Source: Heligmosomoides polygyrus polygyrus (taxonomy: Eukaryota > Nematoda > Chromadorea > Rhabditida > Heligmosomidae). From it: a stretch of 64,000 nucleotides of DNA. Shown here piece by piece: positions 1 through 11,628 of this stretch. The notes below the pieces were generated by a model. That model searched no databases and was not told where the DNA came from. It saw only the letters and a program-made list of their open reading frames with translations. How positions within the stretch are numbered: the stretch's first letter is position 1; the number at the start of each line of letters is the position of its first letter. The translations under genes were made by a program, and so were the position numbers. Location: NCBI GenBank assembly GCA_947396885.1, contig OX377204.1, forward strand, positions 93,382,728-93,446,727, read 5' to 3'.

Positions 1-1178
1 TCCTAACAAAATTCTTCAATAGTCATAAAAATAAGCACGTATATAAACATGCTATGGTTAGGCATGAACCTAGTTAAACCTGGTAAACGAAAAGACGAAA
101 AATAAACGAAACGAATATGGAAGAGAACACCTGCTGTGAAACCTGCCATATCATATTGGGATGAAACAAGACAGAATAGAAAACAGACGCGGCATAATAT
201 TTGCACGAAATTAAAAATTTTACACAGCACTGGTGTGTTCTACCCTGTGATGAACTGGGGTAGACCATTCCTGGCGAAATTTGGCATTCATGTACTATTC
301 ATACCAAGGCGGATTACCACTCAGTGCAAGGTGACCCCATCCCGTGCATTTTTGACCATGAGTTTTCCCTTTTCTTCTAGTTCTGTCTGTTCTAACACTC
401 ATTTCACGTGGTGGCTTTTCTGGCATGTTAGGTCCATGTCCAACACACGTCCTTACGCACGAACTCCATGATATCAGTGATGTTAAACACTGTGTATTTC
501 AGCCATGTATTCACATCACGACATCACGGTTTGACATGTCTTTTACATTCGACCCCTTTTCGTTGACATGGCAGAGAAGGGCCGATGTGAAGGGGTGTCC
601 AAATGGGTTTAGATCCCGTTCTTATTATTAGGTCGTCTAATATGTAATGTACTCTTTCGTGCATTACTATATTTGCTTATCATTTGTCTAGTAATTTGGG
701 TACGTCGAGGTTGTTGACAATGACAGTGATTACAATGTTGGTTGGAAATAAAGTTTTAATAAAAACTTGTTCAGTTGAAGTCAACGTCGAAAAACGACAT
801 CACTTATTGGATGACTTAATACAACTCAATATTGCAGCACAGTATTGGCGTGGAGATATCTCCGCTAGGAAAGCAACGCACTCTATCCTACGATAGGTTG
901 CGTATCGGCAAGGCGGCTATGAAGGGGTAAACACCATACGCATTCTGTTGCAAAGGAATATGAAGAAAAAAACACAAGCCTTTTCATTACTATCATAACA
1001 AGACAGAAGTCGCAGAAGACGAGCAATGCTGATCAACGTATCGTCATCAGCGATAAGTAACCAAGAGAACTTTTGCGAGCTATCAGGACCATCCAGTAGA
1101 TTTACGAAATGCTTCAGAATAACCAGTGTTTTGGCGCAGTGACCTGAAAAATAGTCTATTTCTATAATCATCGAACTG
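1..1178. other. unassigned sequence with a dispersed repeat
   Basis: No convincing gene. About 205-335 resembles segments at 14893-14975 and 23825-23980 (shared AATTTACACAGCACTGGTGT-like core and a following GTGACCCC), so it belongs to a dispersed non-coding repeat. Confidence 0.4.
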
Positions 1179-2052
1179 ATGGGAACCAATCATTGCACGG
1201 AGATCGCAGCTAAGGCAGCTCGTAGGGTGTGCAACCTGTTCAGATGCTCAGTTACCAGTAACGAGAATATTCTTCTCAGAGCTTATAAAATGTATATTCG
1301 TCCTATTCTAGAGTATGGTACACCTGTCTTTGGCCCAACTAAAGTAAAGAATATAGAAGTTTTAGACAAAGTTCAAAACAGCTTTACAAGGAAGCTTCTA
1401 CTTAGATCGAGACAGTTTGATTATCGCTCAATCCCTGACAGCACTGAACGCTGTCGGACGCTTGGATTAGAGCCTCTCTCCTTGAGAAGAAAAAAATTTG
1501 ATCTCCTAATGGTGCATAAAATTCTCCAGGGCGCTATCCATCTGGGCGGGTGCAGGTTCTTCACAACCAGAATCTCGAGTACCAGGGGTGCAGCAGTCAA
1601 GCTAAGCTACCCGCGGGCCAGGTGCTCGGTCCGGTCCTGCTACTTTACCTGTCGAGCTGGCAGTGAGTATGTCAGGCTAAGTAAGCGTGTTAGTTTACCG
1701 TCAAATATTTCATCTTTCAAACAAATGCTTGACAAAATTCTGTAGACGTTTCAAGCGTTTCTGATTTTTTTTTCGAGGCGGTTAGTACTTGTCATAATAT
1801 GAATGATCTTCTCCTTCCTTTTATTTTCACTTTTCATCTCCTTTTCTGTTGTTTCCTTGTGCTCCATTTTTCCTTTTGACGAATTTCTCTTTTATGTTCT
1901 TATTTACTTTTTATTGTATCATTCCCTATATTCCGTTTTACTGGCTCTACAGAATGCTAGGATCTAGTTTCTTGGTCGCGATGGTGAGCCATCCTTACGT
2001 TTATCGCCTCACATGTGTTGCAGCACATGTCTCAATAAAGATAAAGATAAAC
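1179..2052 (+). pseudogene. CR1-like non-LTR retrotransposon, 5'-truncated 3' end
   Basis: The open frame 1179-1745 (188 residues) matches the post-RT C-terminal part of the CR1 ORF2 seen complete at 55.7-58.5 kb: YKMYIRPILEYGTPVFGP, QNSFTRKLLLRS and LSLRRKKFDLL have direct counterparts there. The EN and RT domains are missing, as expected from incomplete reverse transcription. The copy ends in an ATAAAG-type tail at about 2033-2051. Confidence 0.8.
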
Positions 2053-2438
2053 CACAAGGCCTTGGCCAGATTGAAACCTGTTGGAAATCTGAAAAAAAAA
2101 GTGCAAGGCAAGAGTTCTGCCAACACAGAAAGTATTATAAAAAATAAGCAAGAAGGCTTTAATCAAACAAAAAGAACCGCGTTTTGACTAATACCAATGA
2201 TACCTTGCAACAGATAACACCCAACTCTTCTCCGGTACTTATAACAAAAAGGAACGCTTGGAAGCCTAGAGGTGAAGATGAGGATGAAGAAAATTTGGCC
2301 CAAACCTCGCCCAGGAGGGTTATTTGGCATCCGTTTTTGAAATTTCGGCCGATTACGGTAGGCACGGGTGATTGAGCATTCAAGTTGCTATGACCATAGC
2401 CACCCGAACCTACTGTAACCTACCGTACTCCCGAGTAA

Positions 2439-2746
2439 GGCCTGGTTTAGGCCTCTGTTATACTCCCGCGGGAGCATCCGCGGAAGGACGGGAATCGCGC
2501 CGAGACTCCTCACCTGACCAATCGCCGCGCCTCGCCGCGCCTCGCCACGCCCGCCGTCCGCCGTGCACCCTTGGTCCGCGGACGTTCCGCGGATGCTCCC
2601 GCGGGAGTATAACAGAGGCCTTATACTTGCGCCGCCACGCGGCGCGTCGTGATGGTCGCCGTAGATATCGATTTTTCGCGCCGCCCGGTCGATATCTATT
2701 CCGACTGTGGTGCCGCGCCGCACAGCGGGGCAACTATAAATCAGGC
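2439..2746. mobile_element. Tourist-like MITE family D, carrying nested MITE E
   Basis: Ends GGCCTGGTTT and AAATCAGGC (imperfect inverted repeats) flanked by TAA at 2436-2438 and 2747-2749. An uninterrupted sister copy at 48796-48925 defines the boundaries. TWA target duplications with GGSCC termini point to PIF/Harbinger-derived MITEs. Confidence 0.8.
2450..2620. mobile_element. Tourist-like MITE family E, inserted in MITE D
   Basis: About 35-bp inverted repeats (GGCCTCTGTTATACTCCCGC at each end) flanked by TTA at 2447-2449 and 2621-2623. Removing the insert and one TTA restores the sequence of the intact D copy at 48796. The interior is about 100 bp and strongly GC-rich. Confidence 0.85.
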
Positions 2747-2775
2747 TAATATGTCAGATTCGTGATCCGCACATC

Positions 2776-2916
2776 AGGGCCGTATGCTATTCTCGCCCGA
2801 CTCGGGGACGGGGACAGCGCGAAAAATCGATGGTGCATGATGTGCATACCGGGGATGTGGGCGGAGACCGCCTGATACCCGGCCGGGGACGGTTGGGGAG
2901 AGAATAGCATACGGCT
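2776..2916. mobile_element. MITE family F (GCCGTATGCTATTCTC termini)
   Basis: Inverted repeats GCCGTATGCTATTCTC / GAGAATAGCATACGGC enclose a GC-rich interior that matches, in reverse orientation, the copy at 21176-21312. Confidence 0.75.
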
Positions 2917-3200
2917 CCAGATCACTGAAGTTTGGGCGAAATCAGTGATCATGACCTCAGTCACCCATACCTACCGTAACCTATTACACTCCAGCGTAAT
3001 ATGCGAGATGGATGAGACAGATTCGTGATCAGCACCCTAAACAACCCCATAGGCGAAGTTTGTGCTAAGTCGGTGATTACGACCTAGACAGCCTTAGTCA
3101 CCCATACCTACTGTAACCTAACGTAATTGACCGAAACTTCACAAGAGGATGTCAGATCCGTTATCAGCACCCTAAATAAGCCTCTAACATAAACTCTTAT

Positions 3201-3971
3201 ATCATCCTAGTGGTATATAAAAAACACGAAGGATGAGGCTGTCTCAATTTTCTTCTACTTCTCCCACTCCACCGGACAAGTTCAATAAAGCTACGAAGAA
3301 GCAGCGAGTGTTATCCACCACAACAAACTCATAAAAATAATCTAAAGCTAAAACGGATTAAAGTACGATGAAATTGAAGACGCATAACCATATATTTTAT
3401 TTTACTTTATTAAATACACTAAAAACAAATTTTCCACCAAATTTATCCTCGGTGAAAGTCACGTGCATGCTAGCTTTGGGTGATATCACAGTCAACAATA
3501 CTTTACAACTAGACATTTTGTAGGTCCTAAAATAATCGATGTATCCTTACCATCTGAGCAAAAGGTGTGGGTTCAATGTCGATATTGATTTCACTGGGAC
3601 GATGTGAAGAGCAATAAAACGTTTATGGGTTACGCCGTCGCGGAACGCACGCTTTTGCACGATCACGATCCATTTTCAGGGTGACTTCGAAAGTTTTATA
3701 TATTTGCTTATCCAAAGCATCATTACACACGCAGCGAAACATTCTACAGTGAGCATCTCAGGAACGAAATAAAACGCGAAAAAGCCGACAAGGTCAAGAT
3801 AGATCGAAGGTGACATTTCTTCCAACGAACGGTTTGAAAGCAAAATTTTGACAAAATAAGATTTTCACTCTTGGCTAGTAACGTATTCATCTCACTAAGA
3901 CACCTGCAAGTGGAAACAGTGATCTTATCCGTGTTCTGGTAGCCAAGACTTATAGTAAAGTTTTCCTATTC
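3201..3971. other. unassigned sequence
   Basis: AT-rich and non-repetitive at this scale; no open frame, splice pattern or recognisable RNA seen. Confidence 0.3.
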
Positions 3972-4384
3972 GGATCTATCCTAGTCGGTGGGAGCCACAT
4001 AACTAAAAACTACTATATGTAACAAATCCACTTGAGACTTACCGAGCGGCTCCTACAGAACAACATAGGACCATAACCAAGAAAAAGTCGCAAAGGAAAA
4101 GACGAAAAATTACATTTGTTGCGGTTGTAAGCCGGCAATGTTGTGTGCCCTCCTCACCATGTTGGATCCTGGTTATAACATGTCAGGCGGCGGTCAGCAC
4201 GCGGCATGCCTCCTTTCCGTCGCTCTTTGCCCGCCGAGACGGTTGTAAACCGCGGCGACTTTTTTGTTTGTTCGTTCGTTTTTGGTTTCTTTTAGGTTCC
4301 AACTCGTTCTCTAGGAGCCGCTCGGTAAGTCTCAATTAATTTCGTTACCTAATTTTTAGTTATCCTCCGGACTAGGACAGATCC
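3972..4384. mobile_element. foldback MITE family J
   Basis: Inverted ends GGATCTATCCTAGTC / GACTAGGACAGATCC and a palindromic body including AACATGTCAGGCGGCGGTCA. Related copies lie at 9199-9648 and 49672-50075, with a partial one at 27358-27480. Confidence 0.7.
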
Positions 4385-5014
4385 TACTGTTCTACTTCGT
4401 GACAGTAGCTGACCAAAGAGCATTGAAGCAATTCAAAGAGGTAGTACAGACAGGATCTTCATTTCCATAAAAAAACATTTCGATACAAGCCTACCTCTAA
4501 TAAGCAGCTCACGCCCGCGACGTTCTTTATCGCTAAAGGACCATTAAGGGTGTGTGCACGGAGATCGATAGAAATCTCTGCCTCAAATGGCACCAAAAAG
4601 CGATCAATGGTTCAAGTTACACCTTTGCACACGAGCCATTATCACAAAACTCGTCTGGGAAGGATGTAAACTTAGTTGGGCGTAGAGTGGCCACTGCAAG
4701 TCAAGTCAATCAATGTACCTCGTCATCACCTACTTTATTCTAAAGGCGAAAATCTAAGGGCGCGCCTCGTAAGGAGATTCATGAACACTCAAAAACCTTA
4801 TGACAACAGTGAAACTGCGCGGTTTTGAGGTCAAAAATTTTACGCTGGCTCCATGCGGGCCATAAAAGGCCATGATAACGGTGAAGTCAACCCCTTTCAT
4901 AGATACGACGCGCACTCCACCTCTGCGAGTTCTCTAGGCGACTTGGATCTATCCTAGCTGGGAGGAGGGAGCCGTAAAGTGTAATTGCATACGCCATTCC
5001 ATGCCACACAACCA

Positions 5015-5016
<2 letters not shown>
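4385..5016. other. unassigned sequence
   Basis: No gene recognised. A short J-like end (GGATCTATCCTAG) is present near 4946. Confidence 0.3.

Positions 5017-5070
<54 letters not shown>
5017..5070. repeat. (TC)n microsatellite
   Basis: About 27 uninterrupted TC dinucleotides. It explains the artificial Arg-Glu repeat frame on the minus strand. Confidence 0.97.
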
Positions 5071-5074
<4 letters not shown>

Positions 5075-5136
5075 CCGATTAAAAACAACAACAAAGCTCC
5101 CGAACAATGAGACAGTAGCTGAAGCTCAGCACTCAA

Positions 5137-5430
5137 GCAAAGGGTAAGGATAAAGGATAAAAGACGGCGTCCTTCTGGGATGCGTCAGCGCATCTACTTC
5201 TAGGGGATGTCGTGGAGGCGATATGAGTGCGTATTTGGCCATACAATGACTTCCGGTGGCCAGCCGATGAACAAGTCAGCGCTTTATCCTTCCCAGAGAA
5301 GTCCGCTGCACATTCAACGACCCCGGAGGGATGGAAGGCTCGGTTGGCCTGGGCGGGAAATCCGAACCACGAACCTAGTATCGAGTGCACGCGACAGCCG
5401 GCGCCTCCTCCGACTGCGCTGCACGCTGCC
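5137..5430 (-). mobile_element. tRNA-derived SINE copy
   Basis: Minus-strand copy: tRNA-like head (GTAGCGCAG-type A box, GGTTCGGATT-type B box) at the high-coordinate end, then a conserved roughly 180-bp body, and an AAGGATAAAGGAT tail at about 5137-5165. The family is defined by the clean copies at 39320 and 39963. Confidence 0.8.
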
Positions 5431-6385
5431 AATCAAAGAATAGAATAATATGCAAATCACCACATAAAGAATGTCGATTTGGCCCAAACAATACTTGAGG
5501 TAGGCGATCCATGGATAAGTCAGGGTTTTGCTTCTTTCTGAACAAGTCTGCTGTCAACTGACCGACCCTGCACCGATCGAAGGCTTGGTTAGCCTAGGCA
5601 GGACCCGCACCGTGAATCGATTGGCTGTGAACGCGACCCAGTGCCTTCCTCGACCTCAATTTCTAACCCAAGTGCACCAAAAATTCCAAGGGAATCACAG
5701 CTTAAGAAATGAGACAAGCTCAACCTGTCCATTATTGTACATATACCACAGTCCCAATGCAAATTTCAACAACGCCTTGTCCTTTCAGCAACAAACTAAC
5801 CTCTCTCTGTGTTGGCAACGCCTGTTGCGATAGTGGGAATCACATAGTTAGCAATGTCGCTGAAAAACGCTATGGAGAGATCGGACGCAGCCCATGTTCT
5901 CTTGATAACAGGCACTGAAAGCGGAACGTGACTAATCCAACGTGAACATTGCACGAAATCCCAACAGTTAAAAAACGACTAACGACGAATGTTATGAAAT
6001 CCACTGTACGTTTTCACGCCTATAAACAGATCTTCAGTGGTTAGCGAAGTTTCCTTAGCACAAGGCGTTTCCTGGAAATTCGACTTATGGCTTGGAAGTG
6101 GGCGGGGAGGATTGTGAAGAGGGCTCACTTCATAGAAAATAGCACATCCTTCACTTCTTCGTATACAGAATCGGTCAGGAAACGATGAGAGCTTCGTTTT
6201 GCACAGTTTTGAGATCATTAGAGCAAGCTGAATCGAACGAAGGAATCAGTTGCCATTACTACTGTACGCTAAACGGACCTCACCTCATGCTTTGCATCTA
6301 TCGCGAACGAACTGCCGACCTTACTAGTAGATGTATCCAGAGCTAGAACAAGCCTGTAAACAGCAAAACATACATAATTATAAGA
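5431..6385. other. unassigned sequence, partly SINE-like
   Basis: About 5500-5640 retains a diverged SINE-like core (GATAAGTCAG... GGCTTGGTTAGCCTAGGCAG). The remainder shows no recognisable gene. Confidence 0.3.
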
Positions 6386-6652
6386 ATAAAGGAGGCCGTT
6401 ACTTATTTCCTTTCAAGATGCGCCACGCATTCTACTTCTACAGGATGTAGTGGGGCGACTTGAATGCGTATTTAGCCATACAGTGACTTGCGCTGGACAG
6501 ATGACGAATAATTCAGCGCCCAGATAAGTCTGGTATCAAATCACCAACCCCGAAGGGATGGCAGGTTCGGTTGCCGGGAAATCCGAACTAAGAACCTGGT
6601 ACCGGGTGCACGCGACAGTAGTCACCTCCTCCGACTGCGCTACACGCGCCCA
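6386..6652 (-). mobile_element. tRNA-derived SINE copy (diverged)
   Basis: Same order of body and head as the 39963 copy, ending in TGCGCTACACGCGCCC, with several small deletions. Confidence 0.75.
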
Positions 6653-6776
6653 ATATAGCTATAACTCTTCATGAAATAACGTAAAATGACGCATTCAGCT
6701 ACAGGGAAGTTCTTAAGCCTGCTTCAACGCGCGAACTGCCGACCTTACTTTACCAAAGGTATTCCTTTCCATTACT

Positions 6777-7408
6777 TGAAACGACGTCGGAGATTTTCTG
6801 TTGATCGAACACTTTTCAACATGATGGACACTGATCGCACTTCACAATAAAAAGGCCAATTGTATCGGAGAACCAATAACCACCGACACTATCGATTTTT
6901 GCCAAAGGTTTAAGGTACAAGTCGCTAATGTGACCTATAGCTGGAGGCAAGAACGCAACCAATCAACGCGTCGACCGAACATTCATCAGCCAGTTAGTGG
7001 ACGACCGGTGTCCTGGGGTCGGATTCATCAACGACTTACATAACTTTAACAGTGAATTCACAACGGAAAACTCAGATAACGCGGCTTATCGCTCATCATA
7101 TTGCTTGATAAGCCGCGCTATCAGGGATTTCGGCTGTAATTTTCTCTGTTAAATTTCTGTAAATTGTTGATGAATCCGGCCCCTGATTGGTTGACGAGTG
7201 TTCAGTCAACGCGTTGATTGGTTGCGTTCCGGCCTCCAGCTATAGACCACATTAATGACTAGTACCGTAAACCTTTGGTAAAAATCGATAGTGTTGGTGG
7301 CTATTGATCCGCCGATCAAAAATGCCTTCTTATTGTGAAACGTGTTCAGTATCCATTATTCTTAAAACATGTTCGATCACTAGAAAATGTCCGACGTTGC
7401 AAGCAACT
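6777..7408. repeat. large foldback element with a MITE at its centre
   Basis: Arms of about 230 bp (6777-7012 and 7186-7408) are imperfect inverted repeats, for example CTATAGCTGGAGGC against GCCTCCAGCTATAG and AACCAATCAACGCG against CGCGTTGATTGGTT. No coding is seen. Confidence 0.8.
7014..7185. mobile_element. MITE family G (GGGGCCGGATTCATCAACG termini)
   Basis: Inverted ends GGGGTCGGATTCATCAACGA / GTTGATGAATCCGGCCCC with an internal palindrome around AAGCCGCG. Related copies lie at 12083, 16157, 29054, 39758 and 51549. A CAGGGG-type terminus is reminiscent of hAT elements, but no 8-bp target duplication was found. Confidence 0.75.
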
Positions 7409-7833
7409 CACCTCGATGGTGGTCATTGCACAGGTTAAGCATGAGTTTAATAGCTGATTTTGATACCTGCTGGCATAACTTCGCAACAAATAACCAAACC
7501 TATTAACAAATCTCTATGAACTGATCGCTAAGAAGATGAAGGAAAAAAGAAATTGAGAGGTGAGAGATAGCTAACAATTTCTGGGCGTAGCCCTAACCAG
7601 TTATTAGTCGCCGAAATCCAGTGAAATTTGTCGAATTTGCTCTCATCTTAAGTCGTTGGCCTGACGCCAGGCTGTACTGGCCTACCCCAACTTGATCCGC
7701 GCCTACTTTGAGTCACTCTATGAGATCGTAAAGAGCTAAAAATTCCTGTCGAGCTGCCATACTTCGTAAGAAGTTCTTTCGACAGAACAAATCCTGACGC
7801 GAAGTCTGGAAAGAGGAAGTCGTCGTCAGCTTC

Positions 7834-8200
7834 GTGGTCGAAGCCATAAAAGTGATGTATGATGGTGGGGCTGGAAGCGCAGTGGTTAGAAGACCACTAG
7901 GGCAACAGTCTAAGTACAGCGATGTCCTACCTCTCATCACGAAGTCCACGTCCGAGAAAAATCTTCCTTCCAGGAACAAAATCTTTCAGAAAATCGAACA
8001 GGACGCTGGCATTCACGACAGAGTCACACTCCAGGAATACATACCAATCCGACGTCGTCAGAGAAGCGATTCTGAAGGATCAGAGGCACAGAATGTCGGT
8101 AGTGAACCTCATAGCGGAAAGGAAAAGCCATAGTCAAAAAAGCACACAAATTACACAGATCACACAGAGGATAGGAAATGCTGCTCAAACCTACTAACAA
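7834..8200 (+). other. unidentified open frames, possibly a terminal exon
   Basis: Two overlapping frames are open. The one ending at 8197 finishes with a helical, Gln/Thr-rich stretch (TQITQITQRIGNAAQTY) preceded by QRHRMSVVNLIAERK, which looks protein-like, and an acceptor-like CACTCCAG lies just upstream near 8033. No upstream exon, start or polyadenylation signal could be tied to it and no family is recognised. It could equally be decayed transposon coding. Confidence 0.2.
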
Positions 8201-8229
8201 GCGTCCATGGAGCCCAATGCCCCACAACT

Positions 8230-9196
8230 TCCGGGAAGTCTTGGTGTGGAACTAGTACTGCAACGTTCTGAAAGTGGTGGTGGTTCAAAAATCGGCCTTC
8301 TGTCGAGTGCACTGCTGTAACAGCACCTTTTCCAAGCTTTCCGCTTGTTGTAAAATCGACTTTTTTAGTGAATGTGTCTTCCCTTCATCGAAGATAGATT
8401 GCTGGCCAAGAATAATGAAGGTAATTCCGTCTAAAAATAACAACAATTATTTCGATGATACATACAATTTTCACTTTAAAATGAAATCTTCAGCAATAGA
8501 ATGGATATTCTGCGAAACAAATCAGGTGTATCCAAGGTTTAAACAGAGAAAAACTAACCAAAATCGAGTTATCTCTCTCAAAAAAAAAAAAACTTTATTA
8601 ATTCACAACTTAATAAAACGCTGCGAAACTAAACCTTCAAGTAAACGTACCGGTTGAAGCGGTCGAGAACAAGACTGACACTAGTAGAGAAAAGAGAGTG
8701 CAGAAGTAAGTAGAAGACGTCATCTCTGGTTATTCATGAACGAAAATCCAGCCTGCGAACGATGACACACCGCAACATCTGGAAATGCCTTCATGTAACG
8801 AATCCGTAATGCTAGGTTCTATGCTTCTGTGTCATTGTTATCTCATGTTGTAACATGTTGCATAGGTCCTGAAACGACCCCCTTAGTTGCAAGTAGTTAC
8901 CGTACCCCAGCGTCTATGAAAGGCGCGTCCTCAATAATTGGTTGTTCATTTTTGTGCTTGTCCGGATCGCGAACAGCGGCTCTACTAATAAAGCTCTACG
9001 AAGGACTACCCTAGACACCGACCAAGGCCCGAACGGCTAGGAGATAAGGCAGCCGCAACGCGTCCGAAGGATACAGGAGGTGTACGTTTCCGAGCACAAA
9101 GTGAGCGTGAGATTGACTACAGGATGAAGGGTGACAAAACATGGCTCCCTGCTAGCTTTCAAAGTCCGTCCATATTTCTGTAATGTATGGAAAAAT
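8230..9196. other. unassigned sequence
   Basis: Nothing recognisable beyond short A-rich tracts. Confidence 0.3.
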
Positions 9197-9198
9197 GG

Positions 9199-9648
9199 GA
9201 TTTATCCTAGTCGGGGAGCACATGACGAAAGACTATGCAACCAATTGACTTGAGACTCACGAAGCCGCTTCAAGAGGACAAAATAGGAACCAAAAACTAA
9301 CAAACAAGAAACAAAGAATAGCCGCGATTGTAAAGACGTCTCGGCGGGCAAACCGGATTCAAACACAGTTGACCGCCGCCTGACATGTTATAACCTGGAT
9401 CTAACTGGTGACGAAGACTCACAAAGCCGAAAGCCGCGTGCTGACATGTTATAACCCGGATCCCAAACAATCGTGGCGAAACCGAATGCTATTTTTCTGA
9501 TTTTCTTTTCAGCTTACCAAGGAGAGCCTAGTTAAACCCTATTTTGCTCTGTAGAAGTCGCTCCATGAATCTCAAGTCAATTTGTTACATCATTTTTAGT
9601 TATGTGTCCCCCCCCCCCCTCCGCCACTGCCCCGACTAGGATATATCC
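9199..9648. mobile_element. foldback MITE family J
   Basis: Ends TTTATCCTAGTCGGGGAGCAC and a matching inverted right end with a C tract (about 9609-9620). The interior shares the duplicated ACATGTTATAACC motif with other J copies. Confidence 0.7.
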
Positions 9649-10084
9649 ATAGAGATATATGAACCCCTACTTCGCAGCAAGTCACTTTTCACAGAATTCA
9701 AATGCTCCGAACACCATAACTCTCCAGCTGAGCAACTAAACGTCGTACAACCCTTGGGAAACCTTCGATTTGGAACGATGGATGAAGTGAAAAGACCCTG
9801 TGACAGACACTTTCGGCCTTTGAGACTTACTGGACAGGTAATGATCCCAGCTCTAGATTTCCGCACACAAAATGGAGCGCGAAAGGTGGTATCTATACAT
9901 CAGACGTAGCGCGAAGCACAATTATGGAAGCTACAAACATCGATGCAATCGATATTGATAGCTTTCATAACAAGGACTGGCTCAGCGGCTGAAGCATTAA
10001 TTCACCTAACCCACACCTACCATGTGAGACTTGAACCGTTGAAGCGTGTAGAAATACGGTACAAAACATGGATATAGAAGTCTA

Positions 10085-10694
10085 GACACTATTGTCCTTT
10101 CACAACTCCACGAGTCGAGGAGAGGTTGGAGAAAATTTTCGCCCAAAGTTCGGCTAGGGGGTTATTTGGGTGCTGATCACGAATCTGAGATCCGTTTTCA
10201 AAATTACGGCCGATTACGGTAGGTGCGGGTGACTAAGGCTGCCAAAGTCACCGATTTCGCCCAAACTTCGGCTAGGGGGGTTATTTAGGGTGCTGATCAC
10301 GAATCTAAGGTCCGTTTTTTTTTCCAATAACCCCCCCCCCCCCCTCCCTAGCCGAAGTTTGGGCGAAATCGGTGATCATGACTTTGGAAGCCTTAGTCAC
10401 CAGCACCTATCATAACCTACCGTACTCCAGCATAAAACGAAAAACGAATGGCATATTCGTAATTAGCACCCCAAATAACCCTCCTAGGTGAAGTTTGGGC
10501 GAAATCGGTGATCGTAACCTTGGCAGCCTTAATCACCCGCACCTACCGTAACCTACAGTAATCGGCCGTAATTTTGAAAACGGATCTCAGATTCGTGATC
10601 AGCAGACCAAATAATCTCCCTAGCCGAAGTTTGGGCGAATTTTTTTTTCCGACCTCTCCTCGACCCGTGCAGTTGTGAAAGTACAATAGTGCCG
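10085..10694. mobile_element. family H foldback element (610 bp)
   Basis: Terminal inverted repeats of the CACTATTGTAC..TTTCACAAC type, extending through GTCGAGGAGAGGT. The arms are made of repeated units containing TTCGCCCAAACTTCGGCTAG and GTGCTGATCACGAATCTGA. A 7-bp direct repeat, AAGTCTA, flanks the element (10078-10084, 10695-10701). No open frame. Confidence 0.8.
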
Positions 10695-10701
10695 AAGTCT
10701 A

Positions 10702-11628
10702 CATCGTAAAATAATGAGCAAAGAACCACTTCTCCGCAAAATTCGAACCCAGCGGACCACACTGTGACGCCATTGGGCTTGTTCATGGTCCGCGGCGGGA
10801 GCCATAGGAGCAAAAAGTGGCCTGGACAACGCATACGTATCGATTTTTGCCAGACAATCAATAGGACTTAATACTGCACTACACGAGCTACTCTATAAAC
10901 GTCGCCATTTCCGACAGGCTGTGAAGTATGAACGGTCATTTTTAACTATAATATACCACGATAGCCCTTCATAATTACTGCCTACTTTCCTGATAATAAA
11001 AGTCCGCCTTAAAATTACATGCTAGCAGGGACCTATTTGCGTGTGTTCCCCTTTCGGTTAGTGAAGAGGGGCCACCGCCAATTTCTGTAATTGTTGTTGT
11101 TTTTACCAGCTGTCTTCTTTATTTTCTTTTTCCGCATAACCATGCACTAACGCATCTTTCTCTCTCTTTTTTCCTCGAATTTGGGGCACGTCCTCTTGAC
11201 GTATTAAATGAATAAATAAATAAATACAGTTGATATTCTCGAGGAACATACCTCTACATCGAAACCAACCAACAGAAGAAGGAAAATTTATCACAGCGTC
11301 ACATAGATGCTATATTTCTGAACCCAGCAGGGCTCATTGGCTTAGACACAGAATCGATAAATGGTGAAAATATGTCACTGCATTGGATATAGTCAATAAA
11401 TTACACGTGCACGTAAAAAGTCACATAAGTAGACCGCGTTACACACAACACATACGAGAAAATCAACGTCTAAACAACAACCTATCAGTTAAACAACAAC
11501 ACATCACACCTGTCGAGAAAGAACTTTGAATCGATACTGAATAGTTCTGGTTATTCTTATTCTTATTAACTTACGCTACGATTCACTACGAACGGGGCGC
11601 AGAGGAGAATTTAGCTGTGCACAGCAAG
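10702..11628. other. unassigned sequence downstream of RAB5IF
   Basis: Presumed 3' flank of the RAB5IF gene. No canonical AATAAA is seen on the minus strand just after its stop; an AATAAG variant lies near 11563. No other gene is recognised. Confidence 0.35.

Larger units (their letters stand above)
2270..3200. repeat. family H foldback repeat units, interrupted by MITEs
   Basis: Several divergent roughly 155-bp units with the family signature GCCCAAACTTCG, GTGCTGATCACGAATCTG and CTACCGTAACCTACCG on both strands. The block is broken by MITE D with nested E (2439-2746) and MITE F (about 2776-2915). Confidence 0.65.

Noticed and set aside
4954..5136. Open frame with an Arg-Glu repeat on the minus strand
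   Set aside because: It is a translation of the (TC)n microsatellite at 5017-5070.
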